The notes under the pieces: generated by a model | Databases searched by the model: none | Told to the model about the DNA's origin: nothing | The model's input: the letters and a program-made list of their open reading frames with translations, nothing else | Program-made: the position numbers and the translations under genes | Shown here: positions 1-9,260 of the stretch, one piece after another | Position numbering within the stretch: position 1 is the stretch's first letter | Layout of the letters: each line of letters opens with the position of its first letter | Assembly: GCF_947500065.1 (NCBI RefSeq) | Contig: NZ_CANMQT010000011.1 | Location: forward strand, 62,001 to 126,000 | Source: an uncultured Aquimarina sp. | Lineage (GTDB): Bacteria > Bacteroidota > Bacteroidia > Flavobacteriales > Flavobacteriaceae | Length of the DNA stretch: 64,000 nt | Reading direction: 5' to 3'

Positions 1-426
1 CTTCTTTTATACGTTGTAGCTGAGGCTTTTATTTTTATTCCTTTGATAGGAATTGCAATGATGATTGCAGAGAGTGGAGGAGCTAATATTCTGAATCAAG
101 CTGCTATATTGACATTGGCTTTGTTTACAGGATTATCGGGAGTGGTTTTATTAACTAAGAAAGATTTCTCTTTTCTTAAGTCAATGCTAACGATTGGTTT
201 TTTTATTGCATTAGGTCTAATTGCCGCCGGATTATTATTTGGATTTAATTTAGGATTGTGGTTTAGTGTGGGAATGGTAGTTTTGGCTTCTGGTTCTATA
301 TTATATCAAACATCCAATATGGTTCATAAATATTCAGAGGATCAATATGTAGGTGCTTCTTTAGGGTTGTTTGCTTCTCTAATGCTACTGTTTTGGTATA
401 TACTTAGTATTTTATCTAATGATTAA
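1..426 (+). CDS. Bax inhibitor-1/YccA family membrane protein, C-terminal part
   Basis: The frame is open to the left edge, so the gene starts outside the window and only about 141 C-terminal residues are present. They form four to five hydrophobic helices. The motif AEAFIFIPL near the start and the ending LFASLMLLFWYILSIL are typical of the Bax inhibitor-1 (BI-1/YccA) family, whose members are seven-helix inner-membrane proteins linked to ion leak and stress. A TTG at 43 could be read as a start, but the family-like residues upstream of it argue against that. A hairpin at 471-497 follows. The family call is fairly secure; the cellular role is unknown. Confidence 0.75.
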   Translation, partial: LLLYVVAEAFIFIPLIGIAMMIAESGGANILNQAAILTLALFTGLSGVVLLTKKDFSFLKSMLTIGFFIALGLIAAGLLFGFNLGLWFSVGMVVLASGSILYQTSNMVHKYSEDQYVGASLGLFASLMLLFWYILSILSND

Positions 427-470
427 AAAAATTACCTGAATAGGGTGTCATAAATATAAAAAAAAACACA

Positions 471-497
471 AAAGGCTGTCTTAATATGATAGCCTTT
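471..497. terminator. Bidirectional hairpin terminator
   Basis: AAAGGCTGTC (471-480) pairs with GATAGCCTTT (488-497), with one wobble or mismatch. Read on the minus strand the hairpin is followed by a long T-rich run, so it most likely ends the leftward rpe/YpdA-like/DinB-like operon. It may also stop the rightward BI-1 gene. Confidence 0.7.
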
Positions 498-504
498 GCT
501 GTAT

Positions 505-1038
505 CTAATTATTTACCGCTTCTAAGCGTTTCTTTTGACGTTCGTGGTGCCTCATATGTATTTCGATTAGAGAAAACCATTCTACTGCATTAATCATCCC
601 AAAGAATGGATGGTTGTGCCTTATTGCCTTATCACATTGCTTAATTAATACCTCGTTAGATAAGATTTCTAATATAAATTCTTTGAAGTTGTTTTCTAGC
701 AGACTTCTTTCTACTATTTCTGGAGTAAAATTGGACACAATTTTAGGTGGAAAAGACTCCATTTTGATAGAACGTGATGGAACAATGTTCAGATTGAATA
801 TTAAGTATGCTATACTGTTTTTAGATTTTCCCTTTTTAGTGTCATTTTCGGTGCACTTGTGAAAATTGGGAAGTTGGTACGTTTTAGCAACACGAATAAT
901 ATGATCATATAATTCAGCAAGAGACCATTGGTTAGAAGAGGGTTTATGATACAAACTTTCCTGATCGTAATTTTGAAGATCTCTATACCATTTTTCAGAT
1001 CGTTTTTTAAAAGTAGCTATCGGATCTTTACTAAACAT
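505..1038 (-). CDS. DinB-like four-helix metal-binding protein
   Basis: This 177 aa soluble protein has the pattern of the DinB/YfiT-like superfamily: an N-terminal helix with SLAELYDHI giving His46, and a C-terminal HxxxH (about His161 and His165). Together these would make the usual three-His metal site. Many such proteins are thiol transferases or thiol-dependent enzymes, but the substrate here cannot be told. The start lies one base after the stop of the YpdA-like reductase gene, so the two are probably co-transcribed. YpdA is linked to bacillithiol, and DinB-fold proteins include bacillithiol transferases, so the pairing is suggestive. The function is inference. Confidence 0.6.
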   Translation of the reverse strand: MFSKDPIATFKKRSEKWYRDLQNYDQESLYHKPSSNQWSLAELYDHIIRVAKTYQLPNFHKCTENDTKKGKSKNSIAYLIFNLNIVPSRSIKMESFPPKIVSNFTPEIVERSLLENNFKEFILEILSNEVLIKQCDKAIRHNHPFFGMINAVEWFSLIEIHMRHHERQKKRLEAVNN

Positions 1039-1039
1039 C

Positions 1040-2005
1040 TTATTTTTTAGAAATGATATGTTTAATAATTGTTTTTGCGTGTATTCTGGAATTTTCTATA
1101 AACCATATATGAGTATCCATACCACCGCAAATTACACCTGCTAAGTATAAATTACTAATATTTGATTCCATCGTATCTTCATCATATTTTGGGTGCTTTT
1201 TTTCATCATCAGATAACTGAATCCCAATTTTTTTTAGAAAATCAAAATTAGGAGTATATCCTGTTAAGGCTAGTACATAATCGTTTTCTATAGTAACTTC
1301 GCCATTAGGTGTATTTATTATAATTTGATGAGACTGTATTTCTTTTACAGTAGCATTATAATATGCTTTGATACTGCCTTCAGAGATTCTATTTTCGATA
1401 TCCGGTCTTACCCAATATTTTACTCTCTTTCCTATTTCTGAAGATCTAATAATCATGGTTACATCTGCTCCTTTTCTATAGCACTCTAGTGCAGCATCAA
1501 CAGATGAGTTACTGGCTCCAATAACAGCTAGTTTTTGTTTGGCAAAAAAATGGGGGTCTTTATAGTAATGCGATACTTTTGATAACGTTTCTCCAGGAAC
1601 ATTTATGGTATTTGGGATGTCATAAAATCCTGTAGCAACGATAATATGTGATGCTGTATAATCGTGTTTTTCTGTTTGTACAAAAAAAGTGTTTTCTTCT
1701 TTCTTAGCAGCAATTACTTTTTCAAAAAGATGAATATTTAAATCATTAGAAGTGACAATTCTACGATAATACTCGAGCGCCTCATTCCTTTTAGGTTTTG
1801 CCTCATTACTAATAAATGGAATTTCATCGATCTCCAGTTTTTCTGAAGAAGAGAAGAACTGCATATTTATGGGGTAATTAAAAAGAGAGTTTACTATAGG
1901 ACCCTTTTCAATAATAAGATATTCTATTCCTTTTTTTTTAGCTTCCAAGCCGCAAGCAATACCTATAGGTCCTCCGCCAATTATTATGAGATCGATATGT
2001 TTCAT
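1040..2005 (-). CDS. ypdA: YpdA-like FAD/NAD(P)-dependent oxidoreductase (putative bacillithiol disulfide reductase)
   Basis: This is a 321 aa two-dinucleotide-fold flavoprotein. The FAD-binding GGGPIG lies at residues 10-15 and a second Rossmann motif (VIGASNSSVDAA) at about 160-172. A C-terminal LAGVICGGMDTHIWF segment fits the flavin end. No redox CxxC is visible, which matches the YpdA family rather than thioredoxin reductases. YpdA reduces bacillithiol disulfide with NADPH. The start ATG overlaps the rpe stop as TAATG, giving translational coupling. The family is likely; the bacillithiol role is known for homologues and is inferred here. Confidence 0.75.
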   Translation of the reverse strand: MKHIDLIIIGGGPIGIACGLEAKKKGIEYLIIEKGPIVNSLFNYPINMQFFSSSEKLEIDEIPFISNEAKPKRNEALEYYRRIVTSNDLNIHLFEKVIAAKKEENTFFVQTEKHDYTASHIIVATGFYDIPNTINVPGETLSKVSHYYKDPHFFAKQKLAVIGASNSSVDAALECYRKGADVTMIIRSSEIGKRVKYWVRPDIENRISEGSIKAYYNATVKEIQSHQIIINTPNGEVTIENDYVLALTGYTPNFDFLKKIGIQLSDDEKKHPKYDEDTMESNISNLYLAGVICGGMDTHIWFIENSRIHAKTIIKHIISKK

Positions 2006-2664
2006 TAAGAAATCATCTCTTTTAGTCCTTTTATGGTTTGGATTGGGTTCTCACTTTTAAAAACATAACTTCCTGCTACCAAAACATCTGCTCCTGCATC
2101 AACTAATTGTTTGGCATTCTTGTTAGTAACTCCTCCATCAATTTCAATTATCGTAGAGGCGTTATTGCGTTCAATGATTTCTTTAAGTTGTTGTACCTTT
2201 TTATAAGTGTTTTCGATAAAAGACTGACCACCGAAACCAGGATTTACACTCATTATACATACCAAATCAATATCATTAATAGTGTCTTCAAGTAAACTTA
2301 CATTGGTATGCGGGTTTAAAGCAACACCTGCTTTCATACCTTCAGCTTTTATGGCTTGTAAGGTTCTATGAAGATGCGTGCAAGCTTCATAGTGAACGGT
2401 AAGGATATTACTTCCTAAATCAGCAAAAGTCTTTATGTATCTATCAGGATCTACGATCATTAAATGTACATCGATAGTTTTTGTAGCATGTTTTGCAATA
2501 TCTCTTAATACTGGCATCCCAAAAGAGATATTAGGAACAAATACTCCATCCATAATATCAATATGAAACCAATCAGCATCGCTGTTATTGATCATTTCTA
2601 CATCACGTTGTAGGTTAGCGAAATCCGCAGCTAATACCGAAGGTGCAATTAATTTTGAAGCCAT
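2005..2664 (-). CDS. rpe: Ribulose-phosphate 3-epimerase
   Basis: This 219 aa TIM-barrel enzyme interconverts ribulose 5-phosphate and xylulose 5-phosphate in the pentose phosphate pathway. Visible hallmarks are the N-terminal IAPSVLAADFANL, HIDIMDGVFVPNISFG with metal-binding His and Asp, DVHLMI, MSVNPGFGGQSF and the late EIDGGV and DAGADVLVAGSYVF. The length is normal for the family. It is the first gene of a three-gene leftward operon, with a consensus -7 box at 2684-2691 just upstream of its ATG. The YpdA-like gene overlaps its stop codon by one base. Confidence 0.97.
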   Translation of the reverse strand: MASKLIAPSVLAADFANLQRDVEMINNSDADWFHIDIMDGVFVPNISFGMPVLRDIAKHATKTIDVHLMIVDPDRYIKTFADLGSNILTVHYEACTHLHRTLQAIKAEGMKAGVALNPHTNVSLLEDTINDIDLVCIMSVNPGFGGQSFIENTYKKVQQLKEIIERNNASTIIEIDGGVTNKNAKQLVDAGADVLVAGSYVFKSENPIQTIKGLKEMIS

Positions 2665-2683
2665 AAAATTGTATTGTTTTCGG

Positions 2684-2691
2684 CAAAAATA
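2684..2691 (-). promoter_or_regulatory. Bacteroidota -7 promoter box upstream of rpe
   Basis: The minus strand reads TATTTTTG, a perfect TAnnTTTG -7 element, about 20 bases upstream of the rpe start codon. It implies a short leader. No clear -33 TTG was picked out. Confidence 0.6.
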
Positions 2692-2714
2692 CTATTAAAG
2701 TTTTAAATGGTATA

Positions 2715-3119
2715 CTAGGGAAGCTGCATAAATTTGTTTGTCAAATAAGATACACTGTTAAAAGTATCTGGATTATTGGATCTTTCCTTTTCTAAGAATT
2801 GTTGTAATTCTGAATAATCTTTTTCTCTATGAACAGTTACGTACGAATTATGAAAAATTTTAAAAGAGGGGACTCTAATTTGTCTATCAAATATTTTAAT
2901 TAAATTAGAGTGTCTTGAATCTTTCTCTATTTTTGAATAAAGTTCTTGAATGATTTTTTTTTCTCCTTCAATTATTTGAAAGAAATTTTGACCAGAATGC
3001 ATTAAAATACCGTTAATACCTGCATATTCATTTTTTAATTTAGAACAGTGCATTAAATCATTGATCTGAAAGTCAGATAACTTCAAAGAAGAGCTTACAT
3101 AAGATATCGTATGCCACAT
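2715..3119 (-). CDS. BLUF-domain blue-light sensor protein (copy 1)
   Basis: This 134 aa stand-alone BLUF protein has a flavin-binding domain over residues 1-95 and a short C-terminal helical tail. Aligned to PixD, the photoactive residues Tyr7 (TISYVS), Asn30 and Gln48 (FFQIIEG) are kept, as is the DSRH motif at 67-70. The positions of the usual Trp and Met are Phe89 and Asn91 instead. A close paralogue lies immediately upstream at 3248-3658, and both share a tail of ELQQFLxxE...NPD...YLxNKFM type. There is no output domain, so it probably acts through a protein partner. A 22-bp palindrome sits just upstream at 3130-3151. Confidence 0.88.
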   Translation of the reverse strand: MWHTISYVSSSLKLSDFQINDLMHCSKLKNEYAGINGILMHSGQNFFQIIEGEKKIIQELYSKIEKDSRHSNLIKIFDRQIRVPSFKIFHNSYVTVHREKDYSELQQFLEKERSNNPDTFNSVSYLTNKFMQLP

Positions 3120-3129
3120 AGCTTTTTAT

Positions 3130-3151
3130 CTTAAATTTAACTTAATTTAAG
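3130..3151. promoter_or_regulatory. Palindrome upstream of BLUF copy 1
   Basis: CTTAAATT (3130-3137) and AATTTAAG (3144-3151) form perfect 8-bp arms around a 6-base spacer, 11-32 bases upstream of the BLUF start codon. This could be an operator. It is AT-only apart from the end bases, so chance cannot be excluded. Confidence 0.35.
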
Positions 3152-3247
3152 GGAATATTTGTGTTAAAATCATTATTTAACGTTTGTTTTCATAAATGTT
3201 TAAATTATCCTGTAAATGCTAAAAAGAGAAAGGTGAATCAGGAGGTT

Positions 3248-3658
3248 TTAGGAAAGTTTCATGAATTTATTAGCCAAATAAAAAATATTTTTATAGTTAT
3301 CAGGATTATGAGTTTTTTCTTCGTTTAAAAATTGTTGTAACTCCTTATGATCATACTTATTATCACCTAAAACTTTAAAAGAAGAATGGTACTGAGAGAA
3401 TGAGCAATTGGTTATTTCTTTGTCAAAAATTTTAATAACATTATGATGTCTGGAATCGAGTTGTATTTTTTTATAAAGACTCTGTATCATATCTTTTTGC
3501 CCTTCTAGAACTTGAAAGAAATTACCGTCAGAATACATCAATATTCCTGTTATTTTTTGACTATTGTTAGTTAGCTTAACAAATTCGAATAATTCATTTA
3601 CCTCAGAATTTGTTAAGGATGGATTAGCAGTACTTACGTAACTAATGGTTTGCCACAT
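3248..3658 (-). CDS. BLUF-domain blue-light sensor protein (copy 2)
   Basis: This 136 aa protein is paralogous to the BLUF gene at 2715-3119 and arranged in tandem with it. Tyr7 (TISYVS), Asn31 and Gln49 (FFQVLEG) of the flavin photocycle are present, followed by LDSRHH. The semi-conserved Trp and Met positions are Tyr90 and Ser92. The C-terminal tail (ELQQFLNEE...NPD...LANKFM) matches that of copy 1 and is probably a shared partner-binding region. A near-consensus -7 box (TACCTTTA, minus strand) lies at 3676-3683. A gap of about 130 bases separates the copies, so separate promoters are possible. Confidence 0.88.
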   Translation of the reverse strand: MWQTISYVSTANPSLTNSEVNELFEFVKLTNNSQKITGILMYSDGNFFQVLEGQKDMIQSLYKKIQLDSRHHNVIKIFDKEITNCSFSQYHSSFKVLGDNKYDHKELQQFLNEEKTHNPDNYKNIFYLANKFMKLS

Positions 3659-3781
3659 GTTGATTGGTTCTAACTTAAAGGTACAGTTTTTTAGTACAAA
3701 AAAAATAATTTTAAGATTTTAATAATCTAAAAATATAAGTGTTAATGTTTTTCTGTAATTAAATAGGAGAAATACCGCATG

Positions 3782-3808
3782 AAAAAACCTCCGGTAATCA
3801 GCCGGAGG
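3782..3808 (-). terminator. Rho-independent terminator after rpoD
   Basis: On the minus strand CCTCCGG and CCGGAGG form a 7-bp GC-rich stem around a 7-base loop, followed by six T residues. It lies about 70 bases after the rpoD stop codon. Confidence 0.88.
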
Positions 3809-3878
3809 TCATTCATCAATCAAAAAACGAACAGTTATGTTATAAACTGTTTGTAATCGCAATTTAGGAAATTAAAAG

Positions 3879-4742
3879 TTATCCTAAATAAGTTTTTAAT
3901 ATTTTACTACGAGATGTATGTTTTAATCTACGAATAGCCTTTTCTTTAATTTGACGAACTCGTTCACGAGTTAAATCAAAAGTTTCTCCAATTTCTTCTA
4001 GAGTCATTGGATGTTGATCTCCAAGACCAAAATACAAACGAATCACATCCGCTTCTCTTGGCGTAAGTGTTTCTAAAGCTCTCTCGATCTCAGTACGAAG
4101 AGATTCGTGCAATAAAGATCTGTCAGGATTAGGAGACTCACCAGAATTCAAAACATCATAAAGGTTAGAGTCTTCTCCTTCTACTAAAGGAGCATCCATA
4201 CTTACATGACGACCAGAGTTTTTCATAGACTCTTTTACGTCATTTATAGTCATATCTAGCTCTTTTGCAATTTCCTCTGCACTTGGCGGACGTTCGTGAG
4301 ATTGCTCTAAGAATGCATATGTTTTATTGATCTTGTTAATAGATCCAATTTTATTTAATGGTAAACGAACAATACGTGACTGTTCTGCTAAAGCTTGTAG
4401 GATAGATTGACGAATCCACCATACTGCATACGAGATAAACTTAAAACCTCTGGTTTCATCAAAACGTTTTGCTGCTTTAATCAATCCTAAATTACCTTCA
4501 TTAATTAAATCCGGTAAAGTAAGTCCTTGGTTTTGATATTGTTTTGCAACAGATACCACAAATCGTAAATTCGCTTTTGTTAATTTTTCAAGGGCTCTTT
4601 CATCACCAGCTTTTATTCGCTGAGCTAATTCTACCTCTTCATCTGCGGTAATAAGATCTACTTTACCTATTTCCTGCAAATACTTATCCAGCGATGCAGT
4701 TTCACGATTCGTTACCTGCTTCGTAATCTTAAGTTGTCTCAT
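3879..4742 (-). CDS. rpoD: Primary RNA polymerase sigma factor RpoD/SigA
   Basis: At 287 aa this has the short Bacteroidota form of the housekeeping sigma factor and lacks region 1.1. Region 1.2 is seen in DKYLQEIGKVDLITADEE. Regions 2.1-2.4 are seen in LTKANLRFVVSVAKQY, DLINEGNLGLIKAAKRFD, GFKFISYAVWWIRQ and SRIVRLP. Region 3 contains RPPSAEEIAKEL, and region 4.2 contains LTRERVRQIKEKAIRRLK. It directs most transcription, and the TAnnTTTG boxes elsewhere in the window are its expected targets. The gene is monocistronic with a strong terminator. Confidence 0.96.
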   Translation of the reverse strand: MRQLKITKQVTNRETASLDKYLQEIGKVDLITADEEVELAQRIKAGDERALEKLTKANLRFVVSVAKQYQNQGLTLPDLINEGNLGLIKAAKRFDETRGFKFISYAVWWIRQSILQALAEQSRIVRLPLNKIGSINKINKTYAFLEQSHERPPSAEEIAKELDMTINDVKESMKNSGRHVSMDAPLVEGEDSNLYDVLNSGESPNPDRSLLHESLRTEIERALETLTPREADVIRLYFGLGDQHPMTLEEIGETFDLTRERVRQIKEKAIRRLKHTSRSKILKTYLG

Positions 4743-4916
4743 CTATGTTATCCTTGAAATTTTATTTGTGAATATTTTAGGGCGTTGCTTTTTATTTATT
4801 ATACGTACAGAATTAATAAAATGTTACAAAAAAGTAAAATTATTTTTTCGATCACCTATTTTTTAGACCTTAATTCTTTATCTATTAGTCGTATAATTAA
4901 CTATTTGATTACACAT

Positions 4917-5885
4917 TTATTCAAACTCTAATACGTTTTTCGCTATAATAAGGGACCTTAAGGCATCAATTTTCTTATGCATTTTATTAAAAAATAAATT
5001 TCTTTCTTTTTCTCCTGCAGTACTTAATAATTTAGATCCATCCATCTGGATGTTTAAGAATTTTTCTGCTTGATCACAGGTAGTAACATCATTAGTTCTG
5101 TAGTAAGAAAGAATTGTAAAAGGAACATATAGAGATCTTTCGGTAGGTGTTTTTACTAAAACCCGATTATTCATGAGTAATAGTTCGTTATAGTAGAATT
5201 TAAAATTATCTTTTTGGTCAATTATTTTTTTAGAAATCTGATTTATCAATCCCTGAAGATCATCGCATATCTCAAGAGCATCCTTAGAAGAAAGTGAATT
5301 CGATTCGAAATAAAAGTGTATTTGTTTTAATGTACTATTTATAGTAGTAATATCCCATATTTCTATAGAATTAAGATTATTATACATATTACCTAAGCGT
5401 TTTGCTGCTTCGATGAGTGAAAGTGATGGGTTAAATCCTGTAAACTTCACATCCCCAAGTTCAGAATCCATTATTTTTAACCAGACATACATTTTAAATT
5501 TTGAAAGCAAGTTATCATCTGATGTATAGAAGATTGGCAAATCTTTGGCAGAGTAAATCATTTCTACATCCTTATTATTGACTAGGGGTGATAACGAATT
5601 ATATGAATTCTCATAATAAGCAAGTAGACTTTCCATATCCTGAACTGGAGCCGTCTTTTTTACAGCCACAATATGTTCATCTTCGCTTGAGAATAGTTGA
5701 TCTATTGACAAACTAAAATATTTGGCTAATGTGACTCCTTCTTCTAAAGATATTTTACTTTTCTTGCTAATTCTTCTATGTGCTGCATCATAGCTTATAT
5801 CCAAAGCAGTGGCAACTTCATCGATTAATGAAGTTTTAGAACTGATTTGTTTTTTGATAAGTTCTAAAAATTTTTCTTGTATCAT
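4917..5885 (-). CDS. Helix-turn-helix (XRE/BetR-like) transcriptional regulator
   Basis: The frame is open further upstream, but the ATG at 5885 (MIQEKFLELIKKQ) is chosen because it opens the conserved helix-turn-helix and the upstream residues look like untranslated AT-rich sequence. This gives 322 aa. Residues 20-70 (LIDEVATALDISYDAAHRRISKKSKISLEEGVTLAKYF, split by eye) form the DNA-binding domain, and the rest is a helical domain of unknown ligand. Similar stand-alone regulators are common in Bacteroidota. Its upstream region holds palindromes at 5952-5970 and 5985-6008 that resemble sites in the nearby desaturase region, so autoregulation and control of that cluster are possible. That link is inference. 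Confidence 0.65.
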   Translation of the reverse strand: MIQEKFLELIKKQISSKTSLIDEVATALDISYDAAHRRISKKSKISLEEGVTLAKYFSLSIDQLFSSEDEHIVAVKKTAPVQDMESLLAYYENSYNSLSPLVNNKDVEMIYSAKDLPIFYTSDDNLLSKFKMYVWLKIMDSELGDVKFTGFNPSLSLIEAAKRLGNMYNNLNSIEIWDITTINSTLKQIHFYFESNSLSSKDALEICDDLQGLINQISKKIIDQKDNFKFYYNELLLMNNRVLVKTPTERSLYVPFTILSYYRTNDVTTCDQAEKFLNIQMDGSKLLSTAGEKERNLFFNKMHKKIDALRSLIIAKNVLEFE

Positions 5886-5951
5886 GTTAAGCCTTTTTTT
5901 GATGATGATGTTATTTAACCGAAGCAAAGTAAAATAGAAAAGTAAGTTAAT

Positions 5952-6008
5952 TTTTGCGATTTTCACAAAAAAGTATTTCATGACTTGTGATTATTACTTT
6001 TATCACAA
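5952..6008. promoter_or_regulatory. Two palindromic sites upstream of the XRE-type regulator
   Basis: TTTTGCG-ATTTT-CACAAAA (5952-5970) has 7-bp arms with one mismatch. TTGTGAT (5985-5991) and ATCACAA (6002-6008) form a perfect 7-bp inverted repeat with a 10-base spacer. Both lie between the barrel gene and the regulator, upstream of its likely promoter. The first resembles the sites at 10391-10409 and 13932-13977. Confidence 0.45.
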
Positions 6009-6062
6009 ATAATAAATCCGTGTTATTGTTAGCAGAAGATAATTTGGCTCGTAAAATAAACC

Positions 6063-7425
<1,363 letters not shown>

Positions 7426-7436
<11 letters not shown>

Positions 7437-7983
7437 TACTCACTGCTATTTTTTTTTGATCATAAACTTTAGATAAAATAACCATCTTCAATTGTGATTT
7501 TGCCCTATGTAAATTGGATTTTGAGGTTCCTTCTGATATTTTAAGCATTTCTGCTATTTCTTTATGAGAGTAATTATCCAATTCGTATAAGTTGAAAACC
7601 AACCTGTATTGATCAGGTAATTTTCGTATGAATTCTAGTAATTCATCTATTGAGAAGCTAAATAACTCAGAATCAATTTTTGTGTCATAGATAAGATTTT
7701 CTTTTATTGGAGTATCTAGAAAAAAATTGTCATTATATCTGTCAATAGCCTTATTAATAGTGATTCTTTTCATCCATCCTTCAAAAGATCCCTTGTGTTT
7801 ATATTGTTTAATTTTTTTATATATAGTCAGGAATGAGTCGTGCAAAATATCTTCTGCCTCCGCATGGTTTTTACAGTATTTTAAACATAATGCAAAAAGT
7901 TTATCCTTATACGTATAAAACAATTCACTCTGTGCTTTCCTGTTATTCTTCTTACATTTTTTTATGAGTTCTCTGTCGTCCAA
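7426..7983 (-). CDS. ECF-family RNA polymerase sigma factor
   Basis: This 185 aa sigma-70 factor of extracytoplasmic-function type has region 2 in residues 15-85 (SELFYTYKDKLFALCLKYC, AEDILHDSFLTIYKKI, GSFEGWMKRITINKAID). Region 4 lies in about 118-170 (LPDQYRLVFNLYELDNYSH, then KEIAEMLKISEGTSKSNLHRA). Its end overlaps the start of a protein with an anti-sigma-like N-terminus and a beta-barrel, so the two are translationally coupled and likely work as a pair. The target genes are unknown; the two lipoprotein genes to the right on the same strand are possible members but are not clearly in the operon. Confidence 0.9.
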
Positions 7984-8126
7984 AGGATTATGTGTGTTGT
8001 AAGTTTTTTTAGCATCTTTAACCTAATAGACTGAAAGAAAAGAAAAGGTTGCGTTAAATCATGTTTTTTTTTGAAAATGACTTAAAGTCAACCATTTTTT
8101 TTATTCTTTTTTCAATGGGTTAAACA

Positions 8127-8205
8127 TTAGGTAATTAGACGTTTGCCAAGATTACCTAACGTTTCACCCTTTATTATAGAAACTATATGGCTAATTCTAT
8201 AATAA
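8127..8205. terminator. Two inverted repeats after the lipoprotein gene
   Basis: TTAGGTAAT (8127-8135) pairs with ATTACCTAA (8151-8159). TTATTATAGAA (8171-8181) pairs with TTCTATAATAA (8195-8205). Both lie between the lipoprotein stop (8241, leftward) and the ECF sigma start. Neither has a clear T tract, so they may be weak terminators or operators of the sigma gene. Confidence 0.35.
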
Positions 8206-8240
8206 TTCAATGTCCTATTGTCTAGATTATCTGTATAGCT

Positions 8241-9173
8241 TTATTCAAAAAATTCATATGAGAATGCAGAAAATAAATCTGAATTAGAGAATGTTGCGAA
8301 TTCGGTTAATTCCGAATATCTTTCTTCATTAATTACATGGAGAACTGAATACGTAAACAGGCTGCCAAAATCGGACTCAAAAGTTTTGATGTTATTAGGG
8401 GATATTGACTTGAAATTGAAGTTATTAACTTCTCCACTATCTATGTGGTATAGCAACATAAGTGTATGTCTGCTAAATGTTGTTTCATTTACTTCATACA
8501 ACGTATTTATTGAATTTTCGAATGTGATAGTATTCGTAAAATCTAGCTCAAGACCCGTACCAGAATCATGTAAAAATTCTTCTTTAATAGGATTGTTATT
8601 AGAATCATATTGGGTAATAACTGCTTTCGTTGTATTGTTTAAAAAATTAAAGTTTTCGAAATAAACTCTATTGTTGTTTGAATCTAAGACTATTTTAGAA
8701 TGTGCTACATCAATATCAAAATTTATTCCATCAAAACTTCTTTTCCAATTTACATAAATACTATCTGAACTATATGTAAAAGTATGCTTGTTATAGATAG
8801 ATTGTTCTTGTGTTGTTTCGTGTAAAAACTCTGTCAAGGTATTTGAATTGCTATATTCAAAGGTTAATTTCTCAATTAAATTGGATTGAGAATATCTTCT
8901 TATTTCTGATATCTTATCATTATCATAAATATAAGTTCCCGAGCTAGTTTCATTTGTTTGAAAATTAATCCCTTCGGAATAATCAATTCTATTATTAGCT
9001 AGTTGATAATATGTAGAGTCTATTCTTGTATTCGGAGTGGTCGAGACGTCGAAATTTGTTAAAACAAAATTATTCATACTTTCAATCACTGGATCATTAT
9101 TAGAATCGTCATCATTAGAACAAGAGGTAATTATCAATATTAAAACTAAGATGAATGAGCTGATATTTTTCAT
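8241..9173 (-). CDS. Lipoprotein of unknown function
   Basis: This 310 aa protein has an N-terminal signal and a lipobox ending ITSC (Cys18), followed by an acidic NDDDSNND stretch. That pattern is typical of Bacteroidota lipoproteins, and the acidic residues may act as a surface export signal. The body is rich in Tyr, Thr and Asn with short repeated strand-like units (YIYDNDKISEI, KLTFEYSN, HTFTYSSDS), resembling YD/RHS-like beta repeats seen in other flavobacterial lipoproteins. I do not recognise a named family. A second lipoprotein gene of the same orientation lies upstream. Confidence 0.6.
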   Translation of the reverse strand: MKNISSFILVLILIITSCSNDDDSNNDPVIESMNNFVLTNFDVSTTPNTRIDSTYYQLANNRIDYSEGINFQTNETSSGTYIYDNDKISEIRRYSQSNLIEKLTFEYSNSNTLTEFLHETTQEQSIYNKHTFTYSSDSIYVNWKRSFDGINFDIDVAHSKIVLDSNNNRVYFENFNFLNNTTKAVITQYDSNNNPIKEEFLHDSGTGLELDFTNTITFENSINTLYEVNETTFSRHTLMLLYHIDSGEVNNFNFKSISPNNIKTFESDFGSLFTYSVLHVINEERYSELTEFATFSNSDLFSAFSYEFFE

Positions 9174-9260
9174 GGTATATAAATGTTTAAATTATTTTTA
9201 AAATTTGATTTAAGTATGCATCATGCATGCGCTTAACGGGATGATACTTATTTTAATGAT

